Below, piece after piece: positions 44,487 to 53,027 of a DNA stretch of 64,000 nucleotides. A program made the position numbers and the translations under genes. Positions within the stretch are counted from its first letter, which is position 1; each line of letters opens with the position of its first letter. Source of the DNA: CBDCGV01 sp965216955 (GTDB taxonomy: Bacteria > Bacteroidota > Bacteroidia > Chitinophagales > JADIYW01); the NCBI GenBank assembly GCA_965216955.1, contig CBDCGV010000006.1, positions 62,001 to 126,000 of the forward strand, in the 5' to 3' direction. Under the pieces are notes generated by a model that did no database searches, was not told where the DNA came from, and saw only the letters and a program-made list of their open reading frames with translations.

Positions 44487-45536
44487 ATGAAATTATCTCA
44501 GTTCAACTTTGAGCTTTCTCCAGAATTTATTGCCGATTACCCATCAAGATTTAGAGATGAATGTCGTTTGATGGTAGTTGATAGAGAAAAACAAACTATC
44601 GAGCATAAAATCTTCAAGGATATTCTAAATTATTTTGATGAAGGAGATATTATGATCTTAAATAATACTAAAGTTTTTCCTGCAAGATTATTTGGAACTA
44701 AAGAAAAAACTGGTGCTAAAATAGAAGTCTTCTTACTCAGAGAGTTAAACAGAGAAGCTAAATTATGGGATGTTTTGGTAGATCCTGCAAGAAAGATTAG
44801 AGTTGGGAATAAATTATACTTTGGAGAAGATAACTTACTTGTAGCAGAAGTTGTTGACAATACTACTTCAAGAGGTAGAACGATTAGATTTCTATTTGAT
44901 GGAGAATATTCAGAATTTAAGCAAGCGTTAGCCATTTTGGGCAATACTCCCTTACCAAAATACATTAAAAGAGATCCTGAAGATATCGACAAAGAAAGAT
45001 ATCAAACTATATATGCAAAAGAAGAGGGTGCAGTAGCTGCTCCGACTGCCGGCTTGCACTTTAGCAGAGAATTAATGAAGCGTCTAGAGATCAAAGGACT
45101 TGACTTTGCTGAATTAACTTTACATGTTGGATTAGGGACTTTTGATTCTATTGATGTAGAAGACCTTTCCAAACATAAAATGGATGCAGAATACTTTAGG
45201 GTAAGTGAAGACGCTGCTCAAAAGGTGAATAGAGCAAAGAAGAATAAAAATAGAGTTTGTGCGGTTGGTACCACTAGTATAAGGGCTTCTGAAACTGCCG
45301 TTTCTGCCGAAAGGTTATTAAAGGCTATGGAAGGCTGGACCAATTTATTTGTTCATCCACCCTATGAGTTTGCCATCTCAGATGCATTGGTAACTAATTT
45401 CCATCTGCCTAAATCAAGTTTGCTAATTTTAACTTGTGCTTTTGGTGGCTATGATTTAATAATGAAAGCGTATGAAGAAGCGGTGAAAGAAAAATATAAT
45501 TTCTTCTCCTATGGCGATGCGATGTTAATTATCTAA
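44487..45536 (+). CDS. queA: S-adenosylmethionine:tRNA ribosyltransferase-isomerase
   Basis: The 349-residue enzyme carries out the penultimate step of queuosine synthesis, moving the ribosyl group of SAM to preQ1 in tRNA. Markers: FELSPEFIADYPS at the start, ILNNTKVFPARLFG, GAVAAPTAGLHFS, ELTLHVGLGTFDSI and VHPPYEFAISDALVTNFHLPKSSLL. Length is normal. It stands between minus-strand genes on its own promoter, with a perfect 10-bp hairpin downstream. Confidence 0.96.
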   Translation: MKLSQFNFELSPEFIADYPSRFRDECRLMVVDREKQTIEHKIFKDILNYFDEGDIMILNNTKVFPARLFGTKEKTGAKIEVFLLRELNREAKLWDVLVDPARKIRVGNKLYFGEDNLLVAEVVDNTTSRGRTIRFLFDGEYSEFKQALAILGNTPLPKYIKRDPEDIDKERYQTIYAKEEGAVAAPTAGLHFSRELMKRLEIKGLDFAELTLHVGLGTFDSIDVEDLSKHKMDAEYFRVSEDAAQKVNRAKKNKNRVCAVGTTSIRASETAVSAERLLKAMEGWTNLFVHPPYEFAISDALVTNFHLPKSSLLILTCAFGGYDLIMKAYEEAVKEKYNFFSYGDAMLII

Positions 45537-45610
45537 AGCGCATAACCTACTTAAATCACCTATTCTATAGTTAACTAGTAAAACTAGGTTTTCAATAAAT
45601 TATACATCGA

Positions 45611-45636
45611 AAATATGGACAACTAAGTCCATATTT
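45611..45636 (-). terminator. hairpin between queA and the DUF2795 gene
   Basis: AAATATGGAC pairs perfectly with GTCCATATTT across a six-base loop. On the minus strand it is followed by TTTCGA, so it may end the minus-strand transcript. It may also act for queA. Confidence 0.45.
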
Positions 45637-45671
45637 GAGATTTGTACACTCCGCTAAAATTGATTTAAATA

Positions 45672-45896
45672 CTAGTATTCATCTTCATTAAAAAAGAAGT
45701 CATCTTTGGTGGGATAATCAGGCCAAATATCTTCTATTGTTTCATAGATCTCTCCTTCTTCATCCTCTAATTCTTGAAGATTCTCCATTACTTCAATAGG
45801 AGCTCCTGTCCTAATTGCAAAATCTATAAGCTCATCTTTTGTTGATGGCCATGGTGCATCTTCTAAATAAGATGCTAATTCTAAAGTCCAATACAT
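45672..45896 (-). CDS. DUF2795 family small protein
   Basis: 74 residues. The fold region reads WTLELASYLEDAPWPSTKDELIDFAIRTGAP, typical of DUF2795. An acidic tail (ELEDEEGEIYETIEDIWPDY) follows. Function unknown; small DUF2795 proteins are conserved in Bacteroidota. It is the last gene on the gatC-ABC-PduO strand, 63 bases after the adenosyltransferase. Confidence 0.8.
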   Translation of the reverse strand: MYWTLELASYLEDAPWPSTKDELIDFAIRTGAPIEVMENLQELEDEEGEIYETIEDIWPDYPTKDDFFFNEDEY

Positions 45897-45959
45897 AATC
45901 CAGTTTACTTAAAGCGCGCAATAGTAACGAAATTTTTTAATAAATTATCAAAAAACTAG

Positions 45960-46532
45960 TCACTTTTTTTTCCACTTTTTTTTGGTTCCCATTTTATCTC
46001 CATACCTCCTCGATTGATGGTCTGCATTCAATTTTCGTGCCAATAGAAATAGGAAATCTGAAAGACGATTTAGGTACTTAATTATTATTGGTTCGACTAC
46101 TTCATGGATAGAAAGCTCAACAATTCTACGCTCTGCTCTTCGACATATACATCTGGCTAAATGCGTCTGTGCCGCAGATATATGCCCCCCTGGTAAAATA
46201 AAGTGCTTTAGGATAGGAAGATGAGCATCTAAACTATCAATTTGTTTTTCAATTAATGTAATATCATTTTCTTCCACTTTAGGAAGCGGCATTTTATTTT
46301 TAGAACTATCCTCCGCAAGCAACGCGCCAATATCAAATAAATCGCATTGAACTTTGTGTATAAAAGTTGTTAATACTTCATCAGTAATATAAGTAGCTAC
46401 GACTCCTATTATAGAATTTAGTTCATCCACCGTACCATAAGCCTCAATCTTAATATTTGATTTACTTACCTTCGTTCCACCAATCAACGATGTTTGCCCT
46501 TTATCTCCTGTTTTTGTATAAATTTTTTTCAT
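45960..46532 (-). CDS. PduO-type ATP:cob(I)alamin adenosyltransferase
   Basis: The 190-residue enzyme makes adenosylcobalamin from reduced cobalamin and ATP. The N-terminal motif KIYTKTGDKGQTSLIGG binds ATP. The helix with RCICRRAERRIVEL and the closing KYLNRLSDFLFLLARK are the conserved C-terminal parts. Its presence implies B12-dependent enzymes elsewhere, such as methylmalonyl-CoA mutase. It lies 25 bases after the ABC ATPase gene. No cobalamin riboswitch is seen nearby. Confidence 0.93.
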   Translation of the reverse strand: MKKIYTKTGDKGQTSLIGGTKVSKSNIKIEAYGTVDELNSIIGVVATYITDEVLTTFIHKVQCDLFDIGALLAEDSSKNKMPLPKVEENDITLIEKQIDSLDAHLPILKHFILPGGHISAAQTHLARCICRRAERRIVELSIHEVVEPIIIKYLNRLSDFLFLLARKLNADHQSRRYGDKMGTKKKWKKK

Positions 46533-46557
46533 CTACCAAGATTTATATACATTGAAG

Positions 46558-47268
46558 CTAAAAATCTATTTTTTTAATATTTAAATTTTGCTCATCCGAT
46601 TCAATCACTCCATCTCTTAACCGTATAATTCTGTGTGTATAATTAGCAATGTCCTCTTCATGTGTAACGATAATAATTGTATTCCCCTCTTCATGAATTT
46701 TCTCAAACAATTGCATTATTTCATAAGATGTTTTTGTATCTAAATTCCCTGTTGGCTCATCTGCCAATATTAAAGATGGTTTATTTACTAATGCCCTTGC
46801 TACCGCCACTCGTTGTCTTTGCCCCCCAGACAATTCATTAGGTCTATGTTTCAATCTATCACTTAACCCCACATCATTTAAAACCTTAGTGGCTCTTTCT
46901 TCTCGCTGTTTTTTAGAAAAACCGGCATAAACTAATGGCAGCATTACATTTTCTAACGTCGTTAACCTCGGTATTAAATTAAATGTCTGAAAAACAAAAC
47001 CAATTTTTTTGTTTCTAATATCAGCTAATTCATTATCATCTAACGACTGAGTTTCAATTCCTTCTAGAAAGTAATTTCCTCCGGTTGGTGTGTCTAAGCA
47101 CCCTAAAATATTCATTAAAGTAGACTTTCCTGAACCTGAAGGGCCCATTAGCGCAACATATTCATTTCTCTTTATTGAGACATCACATCCATTGAGAGCC
47201 TTAATTAACTCATTACCCAACTTAAAATGACGCTGGATATTTTCAATTTTAATAATTTCAGATGACAA
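46558..47268 (-). CDS. ABC transporter ATP-binding protein (LolD/MacB type)
   Basis: The 236-residue protein has a complete nucleotide-binding domain: Walker A GPSGSGKST, a Q-loop in GFVFQTFNLIP, signature LSGGQRQRVAVARAL, Walker B LILADEPTGNLD and H-loop IIIVTHE. It belongs to the branch that partners MacB/FtsX permeases, and the closest permease is at 43138-44394 on the same strand. It starts one base after the gatC stop. Confidence 0.93.
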   Translation of the reverse strand: MSSEIIKIENIQRHFKLGNELIKALNGCDVSIKRNEYVALMGPSGSGKSTLMNILGCLDTPTGGNYFLEGIETQSLDDNELADIRNKKIGFVFQTFNLIPRLTTLENVMLPLVYAGFSKKQREERATKVLNDVGLSDRLKHRPNELSGGQRQRVAVARALVNKPSLILADEPTGNLDTKTSYEIMQLFEKIHEEGNTIIIVTHEEDIANYTHRIIRLRDGVIESDEQNLNIKKIDF

Positions 47269-47269
47269 A

Positions 47270-47563
47270 CTACTTTTTTTGAATGACCTTAGGAACCTTA
47301 ATGAAATCAGAGTCTTTAGACGGGGCGTTCATTAATGCTTCTTCTTTGGATATATTATTATTAACCTCGTCTTCTCGAAAGACATTCACTTCCTCGTTTA
47401 TATATATTAGAGGCTCCACATTACTCGTATCCACTTCACTTAATTTTTCCATGAAGGACAATATCTTCTCCAAGTCATTTTTAATCTCTTCTCTCTTAGA
47501 ATCATCAAAATCTAACTTTGAAAGTGATGCCAAATGTGCTATTAAAGTATCGTTTACTTTCAT
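47270..47563 (-). CDS. gatC: aspartyl/glutamyl-tRNA amidotransferase subunit C
   Basis: The 97-residue GatC of the GatCAB complex converts Glu-tRNA(Gln) or Asp-tRNA(Asn). The pattern LIAHLASLSKLDFDDSKREEIKNDLEKIL then DTSNVEPL and FREDEVN is typical. gatA and gatB are not adjacent in this window. It heads the operon gatC-ABC ATPase-PduO. Confidence 0.9.
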   Translation of the reverse strand: MKVNDTLIAHLASLSKLDFDDSKREEIKNDLEKILSFMEKLSEVDTSNVEPLIYINEEVNVFREDEVNNNISKEEALMNAPSKDSDFIKVPKVIQKK

Positions 47564-47686
47564 GGAAAAATTTGATCAAAGATACAAATTTAACCTTAGA
47601 GACCGATCTCGAATATAATTAATTCATAATAACAAAAAATGTCTGTTAACGTACATGAAGTACAATCCTTTTTTTATTTTCACGCA

Positions 47687-48676
47687 ATGGAAAGAGTTGT
47701 AAGCGGAATTAGATCCACAGGAAATTTACACTTAGGAAACTATTTTGGTGCCGTACAGAATTTTGTTCCTTTACAAGAAGCCCATGAATGTTATTTCTTT
47801 ATCGCTAATTTACATTCTCTTACTACACATCCTGACCCTATAGAGTTGAAAAAAAATGTCCAGGCTGTATTGGTTGAATACTTAGCATGTGGCTTAGATC
47901 CCAACAAGTCAATTATATACGTTCAAAGTCATGTGCCGGAAATTAGTGAGTTATATACACTCATGAATATGTTAGCATATAAAGGTGAATTAGAAAAGGT
48001 CGTCACCTTTAAAGAAAAAATCAAAAAGCATAAAGAAAATATTAATGCAGGTTTACTTACCTATCCTGTATTGATGGCTGCTGATATTCTTATTCATAGA
48101 GCTCATAAAGTTCCTGTGGGTAAAGATCAAGAACAGCACCTTGAAATGACAAGAAATTTTGCGAAACGCTTTAACAATAGATATAAAACAGACCTTTTTC
48201 CAGAACCACAAGCTTTTAATTTTTCAGGGAAATTGGTAAAAGTTCCTGGTTTAGATGGAACAGGAAAGATGGGAAAATCTGAAGGACATGGTAATGCCAT
48301 TTTCCTAAGAGATGATGAAGCTACTATTCGAAAAAAAGTGATGAAAGCAAAAACAGACAGTGGCCCGACAGAAAAAAATCAAAAGAAGCCACCTGAAATA
48401 GAAAATCTATTTAAAATAATGGAATTAGTATCAACTACTGATACTATTAATCATTTTGATGATCACTATAAAAACTGCAGTATTAGATACGGAGATATGA
48501 AGAAACAACTAGCTGAAGATATTATCAATTTTACTTATCCACTTAGAGAAAAAATTGTAGCTTTAGAAGACAAAGAAGATAGATTAAAACAAATAATGAA
48601 AGAAGGTGCTGAAAAGGCACGCATAAGTGCAAAAGCAACTATCAAAGAGGTGAAAGCACTAATGGGAATTAACTAA
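47687..48676 (+). CDS. trpS: tryptophan--tRNA ligase
   Basis: The class I synthetase has 329 residues from ATG at 47687. The HIGH-like motif is TGNLHLGNY and the KMSKS-like motif is GKMGKSEGHG. VMAADILIHRAHKVPVGKDQEQH is the conserved central region. An in-frame ATG at 47639 would add 16 residues (SVNVHEVQSFFYFHA) with no match to the family, so the later start MERVVSGIRSTG is preferred. It is 4 bases before the deoxynucleoside kinase gene. Confidence 0.94.
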   Translation: MERVVSGIRSTGNLHLGNYFGAVQNFVPLQEAHECYFFIANLHSLTTHPDPIELKKNVQAVLVEYLACGLDPNKSIIYVQSHVPEISELYTLMNMLAYKGELEKVVTFKEKIKKHKENINAGLLTYPVLMAADILIHRAHKVPVGKDQEQHLEMTRNFAKRFNNRYKTDLFPEPQAFNFSGKLVKVPGLDGTGKMGKSEGHGNAIFLRDDEATIRKKVMKAKTDSGPTEKNQKKPPEIENLFKIMELVSTTDTINHFDDHYKNCSIRYGDMKKQLAEDIINFTYPLREKIVALEDKEDRLKQIMKEGAEKARISAKATIKEVKALMGIN

Positions 48677-48680
48677 TCTT

Positions 48681-49325
48681 ATGGCAGCAAAAAAGAAAAA
48701 TAAAGAGATAAAGCATATTGCCGTTGCTGGAAACATTGGAGCAGGAAAAACAACTCTAAGTAGAAAATTAGCCAAGCATTATGGATGGACACCGATGTTT
48801 GAAGATGTTGAAAACAACCCTTACTTAAATGATTTTTATCAAAATATGCCCAGGTGGTCTTTTAATCTTCAAATTTATTTTCTCAATAACAGGCTCAAAC
48901 AAATCATTGAAATTCAGCAGGGAGATGAAATAGTTATTCAAGATCGAACCATCTATGAAGATGCTCATATTTTTGCGCCTAACCTTCATGAAATGGGTTT
49001 AATGTCCAAAAGAGATTTTGAGAATTATATCAACTTATTTAGAACTATTTGTATGCAAATAAATCCTCCAGATTTATTAATCTATTTAAAATCTTCTCTA
49101 CCAACCTTAGTTGATCAAATTCAGAAAAGAGGAAGAGATTATGAGGATAATATTAGATTAGATTATCTAAAGCAATTAAATCAATATTACAATAATTGGA
49201 TTGAGAATTATAGAGAAGGTCCTTTATTAGTTATAGATGTTGACAATTTAAACATCGTTGACAAGCAAGAAGATCTTGGAAGTGTTATTAGTAAAATTGA
49301 TGCAGAACTATTTGGACTTTTTTAA
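48681..49325 (+). CDS. deoxynucleoside kinase
   Basis: The 214-residue protein is of the dNK/dGK/dCK family and phosphorylates deoxynucleosides for salvage. The P-loop GNIGAGKTT is near residue 20. The substrate-site motif DRTIYEDAHIFA and the LID arginines in RGRDYEDNIRLDYLK are present. Substrate preference (purine or pyrimidine) cannot be told. It shares a transcript with trpS. Its end converges with the PD40 gene, 3 bases apart. Confidence 0.9.
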   Translation: MAAKKKNKEIKHIAVAGNIGAGKTTLSRKLAKHYGWTPMFEDVENNPYLNDFYQNMPRWSFNLQIYFLNNRLKQIIEIQQGDEIVIQDRTIYEDAHIFAPNLHEMGLMSKRDFENYINLFRTICMQINPPDLLIYLKSSLPTLVDQIQKRGRDYEDNIRLDYLKQLNQYYNNWIENYREGPLLVIDVDNLNIVDKQEDLGSVISKIDAELFGLF

Positions 49326-49328
49326 TTG

Positions 49329-50417
49329 TTAATCCTGTGCTTTTACATATTCTGCTTTGATGTTTTCAAGAACACGCCTAGCGTCTGCAACATCTGTAAC
49401 CTTACCACTTTTAAAAGCGACTACATATGCAGAACTAAAACCTTGAACTTTTCTAATAGATCTTAATAGTTCATCCACAATATCTAAGTCTTCATAAATC
49501 CCTATGCGTACGTTAGTTAATCCATCTTCTCTGACAAAAGACTCCATCTCTCCATAATGATCAAACTCATTTTGAAGGATATCCCAGTTAGGTGTTCTAA
49601 ATAAACCCAACTGAATTTTGAATGAATAATCATCTGTACTCAAAGGATTAAAATCTCTATTATCTGTATATAATTTTGTAGGGGTTGTGTTTTCTTCATC
49701 AACTATTTCAATTTCCTCGTCAGCTTCATCAATGTAAGTATTGTTAGCAGAGACAAAATCATAAAACTGTTCAACTTCCATGAAAGTCAATCTCTCCTTA
49801 GAAATATATCTCAAAGTTTGATTTTCCATTAATGAGGGGAAGTACTCATCATCAGTAGTGTTTACAAAGTTTCCAAGGTTCATGGGATTGCTCCATTGTT
49901 TGTCCTTCTTTTCTACCATATAAATATCCGTCCCACCTTTTGAATCATCAAAATTTGCAACAAAGTATAAAACATTACCATCTTTAGACAAGCAAGGATG
50001 CCCTACTGTAAAGGATTCCATTTTTGACTCTGCAACCTTCCACATACCATCTTTCCAATAAGCACCAAGTACTTCTGACATTAATATTTGTTCTACACTT
50101 TGATACGTTGTTTTTTGTGTAGGTGTAGGAGCATTTCCCTCTTCGTCTTTAAAAACAGTAACCATAAACAAGTTGCTAAGCTCCTCTTCTATTTCTTCTG
50201 GCAATGATTGATATACCAGTTCACTAGAGTAATATATTTCTTGATCTCCTCTCTCATCGGTGAATTGAAAGGTGCTAACTTTCTTATCTGCCACATCAAG
50301 AAGATCCAAAATAATTTTTTCTTTTGATTTCTTAGTATCTCCTCCGGTATTAGAAAATACTACATTTGCGTTTAGTACGCATAATATTAAGAGAGGCATC
50401 AAGTATTTCATCGTCAA
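49329..50417 (-). CDS. exported PD40 (WD40-like) protein with SPOR-like C-terminus
   Basis: The 362-residue protein has a signal peptide (KYLMPLLILCVLNANVVFS). PD40 beta-propeller strands lie in the middle, with GHPCLSKDGNVLYFVANFDDSKGGTDIYMVE and DDEYFPSLMENQTLRYIS. The C-terminal 90 residues begin YSFKIQLGLFRTPNW and resemble a SPOR peptidoglycan-binding fold. In Bacteroidota this pairing occurs in envelope proteins, some of them related to gliding or OmpA-type systems. The role here is unknown. Confidence 0.75.
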   Translation of the reverse strand: MTMKYLMPLLILCVLNANVVFSNTGGDTKKSKEKIILDLLDVADKKVSTFQFTDERGDQEIYYSSELVYQSLPEEIEEELSNLFMVTVFKDEEGNAPTPTQKTTYQSVEQILMSEVLGAYWKDGMWKVAESKMESFTVGHPCLSKDGNVLYFVANFDDSKGGTDIYMVEKKDKQWSNPMNLGNFVNTTDDEYFPSLMENQTLRYISKERLTFMEVEQFYDFVSANNTYIDEADEEIEIVDEENTTPTKLYTDNRDFNPLSTDDYSFKIQLGLFRTPNWDILQNEFDHYGEMESFVREDGLTNVRIGIYEDLDIVDELLRSIRKVQGFSSAYVVAFKSGKVTDVADARRVLENIKAEYVKAQD

Positions 50418-50556
50418 TATATTTTAATATTAGCATAAACTTAGATAAAGAGCAAAAAAAAAACTAGACAATGTTTTCAACAGATCTTAATATCTGATAA
50501 AAAGAATTGATATACAGTCATTTAAAAGCATCCTTTTTATAAAAAAGATTTTTTTT

Positions 50557-52989
50557 TTAGCAATCCACATCAATCTTAATATATAACTTATTGGCTTTCA
50601 ATTTATATTGTTTCACACACTCGGACATCTTACTTTTGAGTATTCGTAATTCATTATTTCTAGGAAATTTCAAATACAATTCTCTAATGTATCTATTCTT
50701 AATTTTAGAAATTCCTGGAATGACCGGCCCCAAAATTTCTATTTGACCTATATCCCCTAATTTCCGTTTAAGTTCAAAAGACAATCGATCTACTTCCTTA
50801 TAGTCTTCATGTAATAAAGTAAGTTTTATCAGCTTAATAAATGGAGGATATCTAAAAAATCGTCGATCAGCAATTTCATGTTTATAAAACTCATTGTAGC
50901 TTTTATTCTGTAAAAAATCAAGAATAGGATGATTTATATTATTCGTTTGCAATAATACTAGTCCCTGTTTTTTATCTCTTCCTGCTCTTCCACTTACCTG
51001 TATTAACGTCTGATAAGCTCTCTCGAAAACTCGGTATGTAGGGAAACTCCATAAGCCATCAACATTAAGAACGGCAACTAAACCTACATTGTTAAAATCA
51101 AGCCCTTTAGTTACCATTTGTGTGCCCACCAATATATCAACATCACCATTCTGAAAGCGATCTATTATTTTCTTATGTCCAAATTTAGAACGAGTGGTAT
51201 CATAATCCATCCGTTCTATGGAAGCCATTGGGAAACGAATTGACAATTCGTCTTCTACTTTTTCGGTTCCTAACCCTTTAAGCTCAATGCTATTCCCTTT
51301 ACATTGCTGACAACTATTCATCATAGCTTGACGATATCCACAATAATGACACCTCAAGTCATTCGAGAACCTATGATAAGTAAGACTTACATCGCACTGC
51401 TGACAATGCGGAATGTCACCACAATCAATACATTGTAAATACGGTGCATATCCTCGTCTATTTTGAAAAATTATAATCTGTTCATTGTTATCTAACGACT
51501 GTTGAATAGCTTCTTTTAACTCTAAAGACAAAACACCATCGAACTGTTTTTTCTTTCGAGACTTTATTAGATCAATAAATTCCATTTTAGGTAGAGCAAC
51601 ATTTGTAAAACGTTCTTTTAATTCTACAAAGCCATATTTTTTATTGCGCGTATTAAAGAGACTCTCTATTGAGGGAGTTGCTGAACCAAGTAATGTTTTT
51701 GTTTTCAAAAATTTGGATAAATAAACCGCACAATCTCTCGCATTATAACGTGGATCAGGGTTCTGTTGCTTATATGATGCGTCATGTTCTTCATCAACAA
51801 TAATTAAATCCAGCTTTTTAAAAGGTAAAAATATAGCGGACCTAGTACCCACAATTAAACAACTTTTGTTCTGATGAACCTTCTCCCATATTTCAACTTG
51901 TTCTGCATCTGTGAATCTAGAATGGTATACTAATAAATTAGGGACAAAAGGAATTATTCTGTCAATTAATTGAGAAGTAAGCGCAATTTCAGGAACCAGA
52001 AGCAGTACTTTACCCTTTCTTTCCAGTACTTCCTGAATCATCTTAAGATATATATGGGTTTTTCCACTTGCAGTAACACCATGCAATAAAACGACTCCGA
52101 TTTCCTCAAATAAATCATTAATATTTTCAAAGGACTTTTGCTGTTTATGGTTTAAGCTAACTGTTGCTGTTGCACTCGAATTAGAGAAATTTACCCTATC
52201 TACTTTTTTCTCATATTCATTTAAAATCTCTTTTCTTACCAATTGCTTTAATGTCGCTTGATTAGAGTTTGCATATTTTATCAAATGGCTTTTCTTAATT
52301 TCTTTGCCTTCTTCTAATAAGTCTAAGTACTTGATTAGTAACTTTTGTTGTTTGGGAGCTCTATTAAGACCTTTGTAAATAGCACTAAGTTCATCATCTG
52401 TAAAACTGTTAATACCTATATATTTTTCTACTTTAGGTTTGTATCTGACTCTTAAGCTCTCTTTCCTTTCTATATAGCCTTTCTCAAGAATTTGCTTTGT
52501 ATATCTCCCAAAACCTTTAACACCAAGTAACTCCTGAATCTCAACACCTGATAATGATTGATTCGCCCTAGTTGCTTGTACTATCATCATTTCTTTATCG
52601 CTAAGAGATAATTCATCTAAGTTTAAATTAGACGGAACAAAAACAGTCTCACTACTTAGTTTAAAAGCAGCTGGCAATGCTGCTTGCATTACTTCTCCTA
52701 AAGTACACAGATAATATTGTGCCACCCATTGCCAAAAAGCCAATTGTTTTTCAGTAATTATAGGAGTATCGTCCAAAACGGAAAGTATTGCCTTTAGATT
52801 AGATTCATTTGAATACTGTTCGCCAATTCCAATAATTATAGCCGCATAGATTTTATGTTTACCCATCTGAACTTCTACACGCTTACCTATTTCAATCTGA
52901 TCAACTAAATGATCAGGCACGCTATAAAATAATTTTTGCTCGAAAGCTAAAGGCAATAAAACGCGAATATATTGAGTAGCTAAAGACAT
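50557..52989 (-). CDS. priA: primosomal protein N' (replication restart helicase PriA)
   Basis: The 810-residue protein has an N-terminal DNA-binding part and a helicase core with Walker A HGVTASGKTHIYL, VDEEHDASYK (DEAD-like box) and the QVSGRAGRDKKQG motif. Two zinc sites lie between, with Cys pairs in CIDCGDIPHCQQC and CHYCGY/CQQC. It restarts stalled replication forks. It is the last gene of the minus-strand run starting at mlaE, 38 bases after the VWA gene. Confidence 0.96.
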   Translation of the reverse strand: MSLATQYIRVLLPLAFEQKLFYSVPDHLVDQIEIGKRVEVQMGKHKIYAAIIIGIGEQYSNESNLKAILSVLDDTPIITEKQLAFWQWVAQYYLCTLGEVMQAALPAAFKLSSETVFVPSNLNLDELSLSDKEMMIVQATRANQSLSGVEIQELLGVKGFGRYTKQILEKGYIERKESLRVRYKPKVEKYIGINSFTDDELSAIYKGLNRAPKQQKLLIKYLDLLEEGKEIKKSHLIKYANSNQATLKQLVRKEILNEYEKKVDRVNFSNSSATATVSLNHKQQKSFENINDLFEEIGVVLLHGVTASGKTHIYLKMIQEVLERKGKVLLLVPEIALTSQLIDRIIPFVPNLLVYHSRFTDAEQVEIWEKVHQNKSCLIVGTRSAIFLPFKKLDLIIVDEEHDASYKQQNPDPRYNARDCAVYLSKFLKTKTLLGSATPSIESLFNTRNKKYGFVELKERFTNVALPKMEFIDLIKSRKKKQFDGVLSLELKEAIQQSLDNNEQIIIFQNRRGYAPYLQCIDCGDIPHCQQCDVSLTYHRFSNDLRCHYCGYRQAMMNSCQQCKGNSIELKGLGTEKVEDELSIRFPMASIERMDYDTTRSKFGHKKIIDRFQNGDVDILVGTQMVTKGLDFNNVGLVAVLNVDGLWSFPTYRVFERAYQTLIQVSGRAGRDKKQGLVLLQTNNINHPILDFLQNKSYNEFYKHEIADRRFFRYPPFIKLIKLTLLHEDYKEVDRLSFELKRKLGDIGQIEILGPVIPGISKIKNRYIRELYLKFPRNNELRILKSKMSECVKQYKLKANKLYIKIDVDC

Positions 52990-53027
52990 AAGAGAATTGC
53001 TAAAAGCCTAAATAAACATTTATTCAA

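Noticed and set aside
47639..47686. Sixteen extra N-terminal residues on TrpS
   Set aside because: They precede the normal synthetase start and lack any family similarity. The second ATG gives the usual length.
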